Origin: Lasioglossum baleicum
Taxonomy: Eukaryota; Arthropoda; Insecta; Hymenoptera; Halictidae
NCBI RefSeq assembly: GCF_051020765.1
Contig: NC_134941.1
Span: forward strand, 9,858,001 to 9,922,000
Direction of reading: 5' to 3'
Length of the DNA stretch: 64,000 nucleotides
The translations under genes and the position numbers were made by a program. How positions within the stretch are numbered: position 1 is the stretch's first letter; every line of letters starts with the position of its first letter. The notes below the pieces were generated by a model. It did not search any database, was not told the DNA's origin, and saw only the letters and a program-made list of their open reading frames with translations. Positions 37,001 through 46,651 of this stretch are shown piece after piece.

Positions 37001-39140
37001 GTTACTAGACTGTGTGCAAGTCGTGTGAATCGGACTATTATTACAACAACGCGGATTTTCTGCGTTTCCCATCGAAATACGTGAAATACTGGAGAAGACG
37101 TTTGAAGATGTTTAAATATTATGTAATAAATAATTATTTTGGCAAGCCGTGCACCAATTGCTTGAATGGTTAAAGTACCTGTCCGTACTGGGGGACAGCT
37201 GCCTGGCAAATTGAGGTAGGCAAGCTTTGTAATTGTCTCTGGAGAAATTACAACTTGTAGTGCAGGTACACGAACCTGATAATCCCCGTTACAAGGATTT
37301 CCATATATACACTATGATTTCTTTAAATACATCTTCACAGGAATGGCGATCGCTTAACGACCACTACAGGTATCTACAAGGTTTACGACCGTCACAGGCT
37401 GGTTCGGTTTTAATCGCTGACAACTCAGGTAAACGGAGAGAATAAGCGAATGGACTATGAGATTTCAATTACGGTTTCTCAGGTACCCGACTCGACATTC
37501 CGCGCATTGTGTAAATGCGAGGACGGATCGAACGTACCGTAGCACCGAAAGTTAGTTTTATTACAGCTGTTCAGTTTGGGAAAAATAATTTTACACCGGT
37601 AACGTGCAATATATTATACTTATGCCCTAAACTACGATAACTGCCTAACGGAATAAGTGTCAATCGAATATTTGTAAACAAATCTGCACTGTGTTCTAAA
37701 GCCAGGTACACAGCTGTAGCGAAACTATTTGCAGCAAGAAACCCCCGAACGCGATACTAAATCGACCGAAAGTCTCGGCTTAATAACGGGGTCGCGTCGA
37801 ATTTCCGGCGTTGCGTAATCGCCATAAAGACGATAATAATCCAGACATTCGGGGTTTCTTGGAAACGGAAAACAACGCGTGCTAACAGAGGGACAAGTGT
37901 CAAAATAACTGCTGACCCGACTATACGCGCGCGCGAAAATATTCGGCCCGGTGCGGATGGGTTATTTTCAGTGTTGCACGCCGCGGTTAACACTGGTTGT
38001 TTTCTTCCCGAGTGTCGATTTCAGCCCGGCCGCGAACAATGCAGCCGATTTCGAATTGTTTCGCAGAACCGATCGAAACGGAACCATCGTGCGAAACAAA
38101 AGGGTCGGCCGACCAGTCAGAAAAACGTGGCCGCTCGAATTGCACCTCTAATCCGGCCAGATTTACTACGCACGCGCATACAATTCAGCGTAGACCCTCA
38201 TTTAAATCCCGGCTTAAACGATTGTTCATTTTCCGGGCGGGTCGGACAACGTCCAAGAAATCCTTGGACTAAATTGGACGACAGGTATACGCTCGCCTAG
38301 TGCCCATTAAAATTCGAAATATTATGGTGTGCGAACTCACCTTCTGCAACTTCTCCAGTTCGTTGATGTCCGCGGGTGACTTTATCACCTAAGGAAGCAA
38401 ACGGAATATCATTAACTACAAGATCCAACTGAAACGTTTCTTTCATGCGAAACAGTTATTCTCTTTTTCTCTTGTTGCTATTTATTTTCACGAATCACCG
38501 GCATACTTGTGTATTGAAAAAAAGGGTCCCGTTCGAAACCGGAACCGAAATTCTAGTTTACGAGTGTAACGACGATGTCGATACAGTCGCAGATGCTGAG
38601 AGATCTAACGGAATGCTGCGGGCGTGCGATCACCGTTATTACATATAAATAATTGATACACGCAGTACATATGTAACCACAGCTTAAATGGAGGTTATAA
38701 GTGAAACTGTATACATATAATATAAAGTAATTGAACAAGAATCAACGAGGATTTCTTTACATGATTTAATTAATTCCAATGACGTTTTATGGCGCGCGAT
38801 ATGTATAGTCCTGTGTACACAACATCCCAAGTCACCCCGAAAAAAGTTCAATTTTATTTACCTCGATCTGCTTCCACACGTTAGCGTTACCCTTGCCGGA
38901 AACACGACTGTTCGGCGTGGTGGTTCCATTCCCGAAATTGACGAGTGAGAAATAATTGTTGTTGTCGTTGTTCCCGTTCAGTTTCGGCTCCTCAGAGTTC
39001 GCATTGTCGAGAGACTGGTAATCGAGCGACTTCGAGTCACGGCTGTTGGTGACGAAGGCCCGCGCGAAGCTGCTTTTGAAAAACTGCCCCACTGAAACCT
39101 CGCTGCCAAGAAGGAACTCCACTTTCGGTGCATCGCCCAT
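17438..39140 (-). CDS. Coiled-coil protein with serine-rich tail, unidentified family (five exons)
   Basis: Minus-strand exons 39140-38862, 38388-38341, 19854-19720, 18847-18390 and 18233-17438 join in frame through GT-AG sites, giving 571 residues. The first four codon boundaries are phase 0; the last junction splits an Arg codon (AG|A). Residues 1-93 are Ser/Asn-rich; about 88-190 form a coiled coil running unbroken across exons 1-4 (VWKQIE, ELEKLQK, LQTEIETLQWQLKQ, LMEQVVRFLDRARKSLDIL), which supports the small exons. The rest is low complexity, with a poly-Ser run, a KLSQEAFRLMRTVQSLL amphipathic segment crossing the last junction and a basic C-terminal stretch (RHRRWSS...LLKQQRRS). This looks like a cytoskeletal or centrosomal scaffold, but I do not recognise the family. 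Extra exons in the 18.5-kb second intron cannot be excluded. Confidence 0.78.
20751..20850. repeat. Pyrimidine-rich CT/TTC low-complexity tract
   Basis: Runs of CTCTCTCC and TTTCTCTCTC on the plus strand for about 100 bases, in the large intron of the coiled-coil gene. Confidence 0.8.
22133..22360 (-). other. Possible small ORF with one membrane segment
   Basis: A 75-codon ATG-initiated frame on the same strand as the host gene, inside its big intron. The C-terminal part contains a hydrophobic run, WVLFVLMVVIVYI, followed by basic residues, as in a small single-pass protein. No family recognised and no splice or expression support, so it may be chance. Confidence 0.15.
23081..23560. repeat. 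Tandem repeat of about 189 bp, two near-identical copies plus a decayed one
   Basis: The block starting AGATCCTAGAAACGATCCCC at 23081 recurs at 23270 with only a few differences across its full length. A third, strongly diverged copy begins near 23469. The upstream 23.0 kb area has further faint similarity, suggesting an older array. Confidence 0.9.
25015..25078. repeat. GA microsatellite with interleaved poly-G runs
   Basis: An uninterrupted (AG)n run passes into an eight-G run, a short GA stretch, a second eight-G run and CAGAGAG. Likely polymorphic in length and prone to sequencing error. Confidence 0.9.
29000..29494. mobile_element. hAT-like non-autonomous element carrying an inner MITE
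   Basis: Ends CAGAGCTGGGGAAAATAGTA at 29000 and the complement of CAGAGGTGGGCATTATTTGG at 29494 resemble hAT termini. The flanks GGCTAAAG and AACTAAAG match at six of eight positions, consistent with an aged 8-bp target duplication. The right end matches the fragment at 5400. No transposase frame. A second element occupies 29098-29288 inside it. Confidence 0.7.
29098..29288. mobile_element. MITE with TAGAC(T/A)GCGGAT ends, nested in the hAT-like element
   Basis: TAGACAGCGGATTTTATGCA at 29098 and its near-complement ATCCGCTGTCTA ending at 29288 are terminal inverted repeats. They match those of the solitary element at 30478-30679 and the longer one at 58643-59109. No clear target duplication remains here. 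Confidence 0.7.
30478..30679. mobile_element. 202-bp MITE with TAGACTGCGGATC ends and perfect 8-bp duplication
   Basis: The left end TAGACTGCGGATCTTTAAGC and the right end (complement of TAGATTGCGGATCTTTATGC) are flanked by identical CTAATCAC at 30470-30477 and 30680-30687. An 8-bp duplication suits hAT-type transposases. The element is non-coding. Confidence 0.82.
34322..35094. mobile_element. Composite repeat with TTAAAC(C)GACTTCGAAAAAG ends
   Basis: The left end near 34322 (GTTTAACCGACTTCGAAAAA) and the right end near 35094 (complement GATTAAACCAACTTCGAAAA) form terminal inverted repeats. Inside are two tandem copies of about 150 bp starting at 34394 and 34544 (TGTATGTTCACCGATTAC type, with ATGGATGGACC), then a separate palindromic unit at 34818-35044. 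The element class is not assigned. Confidence 0.6.
34818..35044. repeat. Palindromic unit with about 45-bp inverted arms
   Basis: AAATACAATACAATCTTCTC...GGCGGCGCAGAATTGAAAATTTTC at the left is repeated inverted at the right with few differences (complement AAATACAATACCATCTTGTC). Probably a MITE nested within the larger composite. Confidence 0.75.
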
Positions 39141-40241
39141 GGTTTCCGCTCGAGGAACACGGGAAAAGTGCTCGATTTTCCAGCACGAAACGAGGTTAGC
39201 TACCTTGCCAGGCGTGCAACCCGGAAACTAGACGACCAGCGAGAAAAAACGCGCGATATCGTGCATCCCACGAAAACTTGACAGCAGCCACCCGACGTGG
39301 AATCGCTTTCTTGTTACTCGTTTCTCACGTGTTTTCCACCGTGGACGCCACGCTCGTCGACACCGGCGTTGTACGAGGACACCGTCCCACGCGAAATCGC
39401 CGGTCCTCGTGTTTCAACTCGTTCGTTACTACGAATTTGACTTGAACAGAGTAAACGTTTATCCCGGCCAAGGAACTGGACACATCGCAAACGACCGTAA
39501 CCGTAACTGACCGTAACACACAGCACGCCACTGCGCGTCAAACTGACAACGGACCACCGCTTGGCAGCGCTAGTTGATGTCCGAAGTGCGGAGAATAGCA
39601 CACTGCGCAGGCGCGTCTCTATGCACTGAACTCAGCCACTCGCGCGTGGCGGTTTATTTGAATTGTTCGTATATAATCTAATCATCCAATGTATTTTTGG
39701 GGCCCATTTTCATTTCGCCTATTTGCATGCAAATGAAGCGATCCAGCACACGAAACAACGGTTCAGAATAGAAATTGATTTATACCTTCATAGGTCACTA
39801 CGTTCATAGGTCACTAAAAACTACAACATATTTACATTTGAACAAAACCCATTATTTTATACCATTTGCAAATGGATTATATTGTTTAAGAAATTGGATG
39901 TTTACTATCACTATCAATAGATGTCACCAATGGTCCCTTCACAAATCGTCCATGAGAGTTTCCGCTCTATGTCCTACTTCATGATTATGGTACTGTAGTA
40001 TGTGCAGGTTAGCTTAAAAAATATTTTTGTTGTGCATGAGGTACAAGGTTTGAACGAGCCGGTTTATAACAATATACAATAAACAGTTTATATGATTTAG
40101 TTTGAATATGTAGAATACACTGCCGCTCTGTCATTTAACGATAGAGAATACTACAGACAAGTAGTAATATCAGTATATACACACATAAGTCTCGAACAGA
40201 TTATAATTTGGTCGTTGTAAGATATTGAATTAATTGCAAAA
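39141..40241. promoter_or_regulatory. Head-to-head intergenic region of the coiled-coil gene and mRpS16
   Basis: About 1.1 kb between two divergent starts. The left half (to about 39.65 kb) is CG-rich, as expected for the coiled-coil gene's promoter and 5' UTR. The right half next to mRpS16 is AT-rich, so the two genes more likely use separate promoters. No specific factor sites claimed. Confidence 0.4.
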
Positions 40242-40800
40242 ATGCCGCGATTACCACTGCATCATGCTTCGGGGACCGGTGTATCGAACAATTTCGCTAA
40301 AGTGATACGGTTTGTTCGTTATGGATGCGCAAACAGACCATTCTATCATATTGTCGTAATGAATGTAAGTCAGTAGATGTTCAGTAAGTGTACATATAAC
40401 TGTAATGTTTATATAAAAGCTCTAGACATATAACAAATGCTCTAGATATATATTAACAAATATTAAAATTCACACACAGTTTTCATTCAAACAATGCGAT
40501 GAATTCTTTTAGCCAAAACTTGATCAGCGTGCGCCACCGATAGAACAACTTGGCAGTTATGATGCTTTGACAAACAAATTTAATGAGAGATTAATTGCCC
40601 TGAATTTGGAACGTATACAGTATTGGCTAGGGCATGGAGTTGAAGTTTCAAAACCTGTTGCTCAAATTTTTGGACTAGCCGGTTTACTTCCAATCCATCC
40701 GAAAACATATATGGAAGCATGGAGAAATCGAAGAGATGCTAAAATAGCTGCTGAACAAGCAGAATTAGAAACTGCAGAGGCTGCAAAGTCAACAGGTTAA
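40242..40800 (+). CDS. mRpS16: Mitochondrial small-subunit ribosomal protein S16
   Basis: Exons 40242-40364 and 40513-40800 (GTAAGT donor, TTTTAG acceptor, phase 0) encode 136 residues, the usual size for MRPS16. The conserved S16 core is plain: IRFVRYGCANRPFYHIVVM at residues about 22-40, then IEQLGSYD, LNLERIQYWLGHGVEVSKPV and LAGLLPIHPKTYMEAWRNRR. The protein is a component of the mitoribosomal small subunit in the matrix, needed for its assembly. The N-terminus is short, as in other MRPS16 proteins. An AATAAA signal lies at about 40848, just downstream of the stop. The next feature, a tRNA gene, starts less than 250 bases beyond on the opposite strand. Confidence 0.95.
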
Positions 40801-41076
40801 TCTTGTCATGTTTCATTTGTAATTCGTGTAAATATTATGCATATGTTAATAAAGTTATTATAAAAAACACACTGGCTTTGTTCTGTACAATATAAAAGAT
40901 GTGAATATTTCAATTATAGCATACACTTAAAGTGTAGAGCTGTTTTTAATTCGAAGAGCATTTTTTAATCGTATAGATTGGAATTTCTTATTCAATTCAT
41001 TGTTTTATACATTTCGTAATATATTCCACACACATAATGACAGAAATATGTGGAAGATTGAAATGAAAAAAAGATA

Positions 41077-41170
41077 TTCCCCAGGTGAGGCTCGAACTCA
41101 CAACCCCGGCATTGCTCACAGTTATACTGTCTTATAAGTACCGTGCGCTAACCGATTGCGCCACTGGGGA
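41077..41170 (-). tRNA. tRNA-Ile (UAU anticodon) with a 20-nt intron
   Basis: Reading the minus strand, the acceptor stem TCCCCAG pairs with CTGGGGA, followed by an A discriminator. The D arm contains GGCGCAATCGGTTAGCGC and the T arm GGTTGTGAGTTCGAGCCTC. The anticodon loop reads CUUAUAA, with TAT as anticodon, and is interrupted after position 37 by a 20-base insertion beginning AGACAG and ending GTGAGCA. The intron and the rest are very close to the intron-containing tRNA-Ile(UAU) of animals. It decodes AUA. Confidence 0.95.
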
Positions 41171-41694
41171 GTTGTAGCTTCCTCTTCCTTATTTGGCAAT
41201 ATAAGGATATATACGAAAAATCTTTAAAAAATGGGTTTTTAATTCGAAAATATTCCTTTCTATGAGGTTTTCAACCAAATAATGCAAAATAACAAAACTG
41301 TTTTTGAAAGTTTACACTTTGAAGCGTAACCGGTCGTAACCTATAACTTTATATTTTTTAATGAGGCACACGTATCTTCCATCACAAGTATTTTTACTAA
41401 TCTGAATAAAAAGTAGTTTTTAAAAAAATAGTCAACCGTCGATCTGTTATACATTTGAATTGTAAACACTTTCAAATCATTTCTCAATAAAGAGTTAAGG
41501 TCATCTTCGTATGAGCTTGAATACAAAAATTTAGGTTCAATCAACAAAAACGTTAGTATAAGAAATTTTTTTATTTCAAAACGAAATTGTTATTATTGTA
41601 ATCTTGATTAATACTTTATGGTAGCTATAAGTTTACAATTAAATTCACACATTAGGAAATTACTTTGTGTTGCTATTAGTATAATGAACAATTT

Positions 41695-42847
41695 TTAATC
41701 CATACTAGCTTCATGTGAATCACTTTCACTCTTATTTTCGTACAAGTCAATTGCATTACATATGTTATGCCATAAGTCTATTAGCTCCTTAACAGTGATA
41801 CACTTTTTACAGAATTTTCTTAGTAACTCATAGTTTTGCTTTACAAAGTCTGTCCCTAAAAATAATTTGAAAAATATAAGTATACAAAACAAAATGCACA
41901 ATTTAGATCTAGTACCTTCTGAAGTGGGCTGTATATTGAAACAGTGTTCACTTTTTCCAGACATCTCTAAAAATTTTAGTGACCACTGGAACACTACGTA
42001 AACATGGTGTTCTTTTATATTTTTAGAGGAATGTAAGAACAGTGTTACACCTCCATCTTCCTCCGCACATTGTTTCCAAGTACCATAGTTTCTCTCCTTC
42101 AGTTGTTCCAATATACTTTTTCTGTCCTTAAATGCTTCACTGTATTGTGAAACAGCTAAAAAGAAAAAACATTAAATGAGCTATTTAATCTGTTACTGTA
42201 ATTATATGTTGTAAAAACTATGAAATACCAGATGTTAAAAGTGAAAAATTTTTCTTCCTACAAATAGCTTGTACCCATGATTTAATTTCCAACATATAAC
42301 AATCATCAAGATTTATAAAATGGCATGTTATATCTTGTATTTCAAAATCTTTTTCTCCCTAAAACAGATTTACAGGATTAGTTTCTCTTATGTCTCACAT
42401 ATACGTGAGATGTTCCATGTTTTATACCTTTATTTCTACTGTCAGTTCTACAAAAAATTCAAGGGCTGATGTTACTACGTCAGCAGTATATTTAAAAATA
42501 TTGTCATTCATCCATTTTCTATCTATATTTTCAAATTTTATTCCTGAGACCTGACGAGTAACTTTACAAAATTTACGTTTCTCGTGTTTATGCAATGCGT
42601 TCTCTGTAGTTCTGACATCTTTTATGATATTTGATGCTCTACAATAAAATGAATACATATATTACTCTCTATTATTCATTAACAATAAGAGGCATATTAA
42701 ATTAAAATCAATTAGATACAATTTGTCAAAAGTAGGAAATTTTCTAGGATTTCCTTCATTGTTTTTTAATTTTTCACATAAATCATGTATCCTGTCAAGC
42801 AATTTTTCTTTCAAATCTCTCAATTCAATTAATTCCTGGTTATCCAT
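41695..42847 (-). CDS. CENP-P-like kinetochore protein
   Basis: Minus-strand exons 42847-42720, 42638-42428, 42358-42229, 42155-41916 and 41855-41695 join in frame to give 289 residues, essentially the length of vertebrate CENP-P. Residues 1-60 are a predicted coiled coil (ELIELRDLKEKLLDRIHDL). A short segment VSGIKFENID precedes a domain rich in long strands and helices (ALEFFVELTVEIKVGEKDFE, FEIQDITCHFINLDD), then RKSILEQLKERN and a C-terminal helix pair. The order (coiled coil, SGI motif, two strand-rich repeats with a R/K-x-LKE-x link) matches CENP-P, which pairs with CENP-O in the inner kinetochore. The match is from memory of the family, not a search. The donor of exon 1 (TT|GTATCT) is the weakest junction. 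Most of the introns are under 100 bases. Confidence 0.6.
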
Positions 42848-43416
42848 TATCATTCAAATATCGTAGCGCGCAAACTATTCGAATTCTATTTACTTAAATA
42901 AATTTTATTGCAAGTACTACAATTAACGTCTTTTTGCGAACTACATCACGAAATACGTGTACAGATAATATAATTATAATTAATAAACAACTGATTTGAC
43001 TAAAAAGTTTTCAAATCAAAGAACGCGAAATAACAACGCAGGTGCAGTTGCTTATGATGATAATTTTGTTCACTGCAAGATATGAATATAACCTCAAATT
43101 TGTGACTTTAAATATATAACTGTGTTGTGGACGTCAGTGAACAACAGAACAGACTGAACAGACAGAAAATCACGTACTACAATAAATATTGTGACGTAGG
43201 TAAGTATACTGCATAAGATTAATTTCTTCTGTATGATGTACAAACGAAATTATTATATATATATATTTTTTGTTTTTTCAACAGAGATAATTTTGTATAC
43301 GAGTTATGTGTTTTTAAAAACAATACCATACATTTCAACAGAATGTCTTGTAAATACTTAGTAGTTTTAGTACACAACAGTAGTTAAGTACACAATTATA
43401 TATGTACTTTGATAGA
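42848..43416. promoter_or_regulatory. Divergent promoter between the CENP-P-like and POLR1D-like genes
   Basis: The two start codons are 569 bases apart on opposite strands. On the plus side a probable 5' UTR exon ends at a GTAAGTAT donor near 43200, with an acceptor (TTTTTTCAACAG) near 43284, so the transcription starts are probably closer than 350 bases. The sequence is AT-rich. Co-expression from a shared promoter is inferred. Confidence 0.45.
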
Positions 43417-43787
43417 ATGGATGACGAAACTTTGAACAGGTAAGTTCAAATATTATAATATAGAATATTTTTAGTATTTATAGATAATTTCTACATACGA
43501 TCACACATATCATTATCAAATTCTAAATTCTTAAGTAACATTCAAATAATACTTCAATGTATAAAAACAGACTTGCCGTTGAGGCTATATTGGAAGAAGC
43601 TAAGCTTGGAGCAAGGAGAGCCGAGATAATGGGTCCAAGTGGTTGGATGAAACCAAAAGAATCTATTAATAAAAGATTTCTAAATTCTACTTTACGTAAT
43701 GTTGTTCTTTCGAATAAATACCATATAAAAAGGAAAGAAAGAAAAAAAGACAAACAACTGCATAAAGAGGAAAATAGTGTAAAATAG
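43417..43787 (+). CDS. Homologue of the small POLR1D isoform-2 protein
   Basis: Exons 43417-43439 and 43571-43787 (GTAAGT donor, AAACAG acceptor, Arg codon split AG|A) encode 79 residues. The central part EAILEEAKLGARRAEIMGPS followed by GWMKP, then INKRFLNSTLRN, matches the conserved core of the second, unrelated protein made from the human POLR1D locus. The tail is Lys-rich and likely disordered. Its molecular role is not well defined. In vertebrates it shares a first exon with RPAC2; here it stands as its own gene, and no RPAC2 coding exon was seen nearby. A poly(A) signal AATAAA is present near 44047. The gene is divergent from the CENP-P-like gene. Confidence 0.85.
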
Positions 43788-44130
43788 TTAGTATTATAAC
43801 TTTTCTTGTCATATGTTTATCAAGAATTAATTTATTTTCATTTAATATCTATGAATTTTCTAATGCGACACATATGATAGAAAAAGTTGGGAATCAACTG
43901 ATCGGTTTAATAAACACAATTATGTATAAGTAAATCGATAGCAGTCTTATTGTGTGAACTACAATGTTTATAACTACAAAAGTAAAAAGATGTAAGTAGT
44001 TACTACGAAATGTCAATGTATAAATGTGTATTCTGAATTCTGTAGAAATAAAATATTTAAGAAACATATTTTTAACGTATATTTCATAAAAATTTCAATA
44101 AAACGATACATTCCCAGTAAGCAAAAATGC

Positions 44131-44289
44131 TAGATTCGGGCCATGGCACATAAGTTCGCGTAGACTCGTATTCTTGCCTTGGCATCATCCCGGCACAATC
44201 CTGGCCGCTCGGTCCATTTTAAGAGGGCAGCAGTGCCGAGGGCAGAATACGAGCCCACGCTAGCTTTGCTGCCTGGCTAGAATCGAGTC
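44131..44289. repeat. Imperfect inverted repeat with arms of about 60 bp
   Basis: The left arm from 44131 (TAGATTCGGGCCATGGCACA) and the complement of the right arm (GATTCTAGCCAGGCAGCAAA) align over about 60 bases with around 70 percent identity, both containing CTCGTATTCT. Probably an old MITE immediately next to the younger element at 44336. Confidence 0.6.
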
Positions 44290-44335
44290 ATCGTGTGCTT
44301 CGAGCGACGTTCGGCCAGTATAATCAAGTATAATG

Positions 44336-44578
44336 CAGTGATGCCAGAGCTGTGGTAGTGTGGTACTAAACCATACCCCCACCATAGCCTACTATTGCCC
44401 CTCCGTCGTGTTCCAACGCGCCCGCGCGCTACACTCACCAGCGTATCACTCTACTGTATCCGTAGAGGTACGCTGGTGAGTGTAGCGCGCGGGCGAGTTG
44501 GAAAACAACGTAGGGGCAATAGTAGGCTATGGTGGGGGTATGGTTTAGTACCACAGTACCACAGCTCTGGCATCACTG
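44336..44578. mobile_element. 243-bp palindromic hAT-like MITE with perfect 8-bp duplication
   Basis: CAGTGATGCCAGAGCTGTGG at 44336 and its complement ending at 44578 begin arms that pair almost throughout the element, meeting in the centre near 44455. The flanks are identical GTATAATG at 44328-44335 and 44579-44586. The high identity of the arms suggests a recent insertion. Confidence 0.9.
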
Positions 44579-45090
44579 GTATAATGCCCGTTAGGTTAAC
44601 CATAACAGAATTAATTAAATTTCTCTTTCAATAAATTTAACAAGTAAACGAATTTTTTTTCTATTTGTAATTAAATAAATCGATAGATGACACAGTTTTG
44701 TATGAATATGTTTTGTGTTATACTTTTGTGTATCAACAAATTAAAAATTTCGATATGAATCAAATGCTATACTTTTTCAAATCAAACATGTCATTAGTGC
44801 AGTGTTATTTACGTAAAAAAGAAACGTAAAAATTTAAAACCAGATTTTTTATTATTTCTATTGTTACTTTATGTCTATAAATCATTAAAATCCTTTTCTA
44901 TGTAATGTACAGTCGTTGTACAAATCGGAAACCACGAGTTTAAATGGCGGCAGCAGAGACTTCCGGTCGAATACCATATCCATCTTTCTTTTACATACAT
45001 TGGAGCGAATCTAATAGTGCCGTGACCACATTCTTCCAGTAGTAAAAGGGTAATTTATTAAAAATTAAACGTTAATTTATCACTGGAATT

Positions 45091-46651
45091 ATGGCATTGT
45101 CAATTAGAGGATTCTGCAGACTAAATCTGGGTCTCGTGAGCAATGTATTCTCAAAAAATAATATACTTAATGGTACGTAATCTTACTAACCTAAATGTTT
45201 GTATTTTAAATTCAATTGTCGAAGTTTTAGAAATCTATGGGAAAGGTTATATAATGCAGCATTTTAAAGAGAAATAAACAGAATGTTAAAGACGCGATCA
45301 TTATTCGTATTTGTCCTTTAAATGTAATACATATTTTTCGTTTTTTAGTCGGTGTCCGGTATATGTATACAGAAAAAGCTTTAGGTATAACCTCGTACGA
45401 GAGTACAAGGCAGATTTACCGGAATCAGTTTATATCGATAGAGAGTACTTTCCGCTCGAAAATGAAAGAAGTTTGTGACTCGACAGACGGCGTAATCTTT
45501 ACAGAAGACTTGAAAGCAATGTTGCATTTAATACAAAAGAATGAAGATGATCTGGTATTAATAAGAAAAATGATTGAAAAGTATCAAGCATCAAACAAAG
45601 ATTTGAAATTTGGTTCATATGTCTTTGGTACAGTGGTGATGAGAATGTACTATTATTTAAACGAACCAAAGACTGCATTAGATACTTTTAATGAAGTTTC
45701 CCAGACATCACTCTTTAATCAGAGGACATCGGTAAACATATTAATGTGCCTCTTGTATAAAAATAATATGTATGCGGAAATTAGGGAATTGTTCAATTTT
45801 GCAATAAATAATGAGGAATGGAAAGAGGTTACCAAGAACTGTCTTCTTGTGCTGTGTAGTGCATGTTATAAAGAGGTAATAATTTCATTGTCTTTACAAT
45901 AGTATTAGTGTTTATTAATATGCTAAATGGTTTGAACTATTTTTTTTAGAATACACCAGAATCGTTTGAATGCGCACTAAATTCTTGGAGGAAAGTGTCC
46001 GATATAGTATATAGACCACCTGCTAGGAGTACTGCAATTACATCGGCATTGGCAATTAAACAAAATGCACCTGATGTAGCATTAGAATTGATAGCTGCAA
46101 TCCAGAAACAGCAGTACATCACTGTTAGATGTCTTAAAGTACTGGCATATATGAATCTGCAGAAATATGTACAAATAATTCCCCTATTCAAGCATTTATT
46201 GGAAACGGATAACTCAAGCCCATTCAAACACACATTTTATTCCCATGTGGTATGTAAAATGAAACTTTTATTAACAGAGTTTATTAAGTTTTGTAACATA
46301 ATTTCATCCAATGTATGTCCGTCTCGTGTACCAGATCGATGAATTAGAAGAAAATATTAAAAATACAAATGTAGAAGGATCCGAAGAATTGTTACAGCTA
46401 ATAAATGAAATCAGGAGGCGAGATCAAGTTACACCTGGTGTAAGTTAGCCTGTCAAAAATATTGATGCTTGTAACTCAATCTTTTATTAATGCAATGTTT
46501 TGTTTTTCGTCTTTTTCAGATGCGTTTAGAGGAGAGTTTGTTGAGACCCAAAACATTTATGTTTGCCAGACAACAAGAACCTTTGACAGTGAACCGTAAT
46601 AATATGAGGAACAGAAATATGTCAGGAATGCGCTCTAATATTCGTCTCTAA
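45091..46651 (+). CDS. PTCD2: Pentatricopeptide repeat domain protein 2, mitochondrial
   Basis: Exons 45091-45172, 45349-45875, 45950-46249, 46335-46439 and 46520-46651 join in frame to give 381 residues, near the 388 of human PTCD2. The first about 35 residues are basic and hydrophobic (MALSIRGFCRLNLGLVSNVF), fitting a mitochondrial import signal. The body is all-helical with PPR-like pairs, such as VNILMCLLYKNNMYAEIREL, and the tail is Arg/Asn-rich. PTCD2 acts in mitochondrial RNA processing and respiratory complex III production. The exon 4 donor is best read as GGT|GTAAGT; the alternative CTG|GTGTAAG changes frame and reads to a stop in 27 codons. A fragment of exon 2 recurs at 51.7 kb. 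Confidence 0.88.

Larger units (their letters stand above)
19855..38340 (-). other. Large intron (about 18.5 kb) of the coiled-coil gene
   Basis: Lies between the 16-codon exon 2 and the 45-codon exon 3. It contains tandem repeats (23.1-23.6 kb), GA/CT microsatellites (20.75, 25.0, 28.2 kb), nested MITEs (29.0-30.7 kb) and a composite inverted-repeat tract (34.3-35.1 kb), as well as CpG-rich patches. The many open frames inside, including a 273-codon one at 36138-36959, carry no recognisable domain and no convincing starts or splice sites. Confidence 0.6.
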
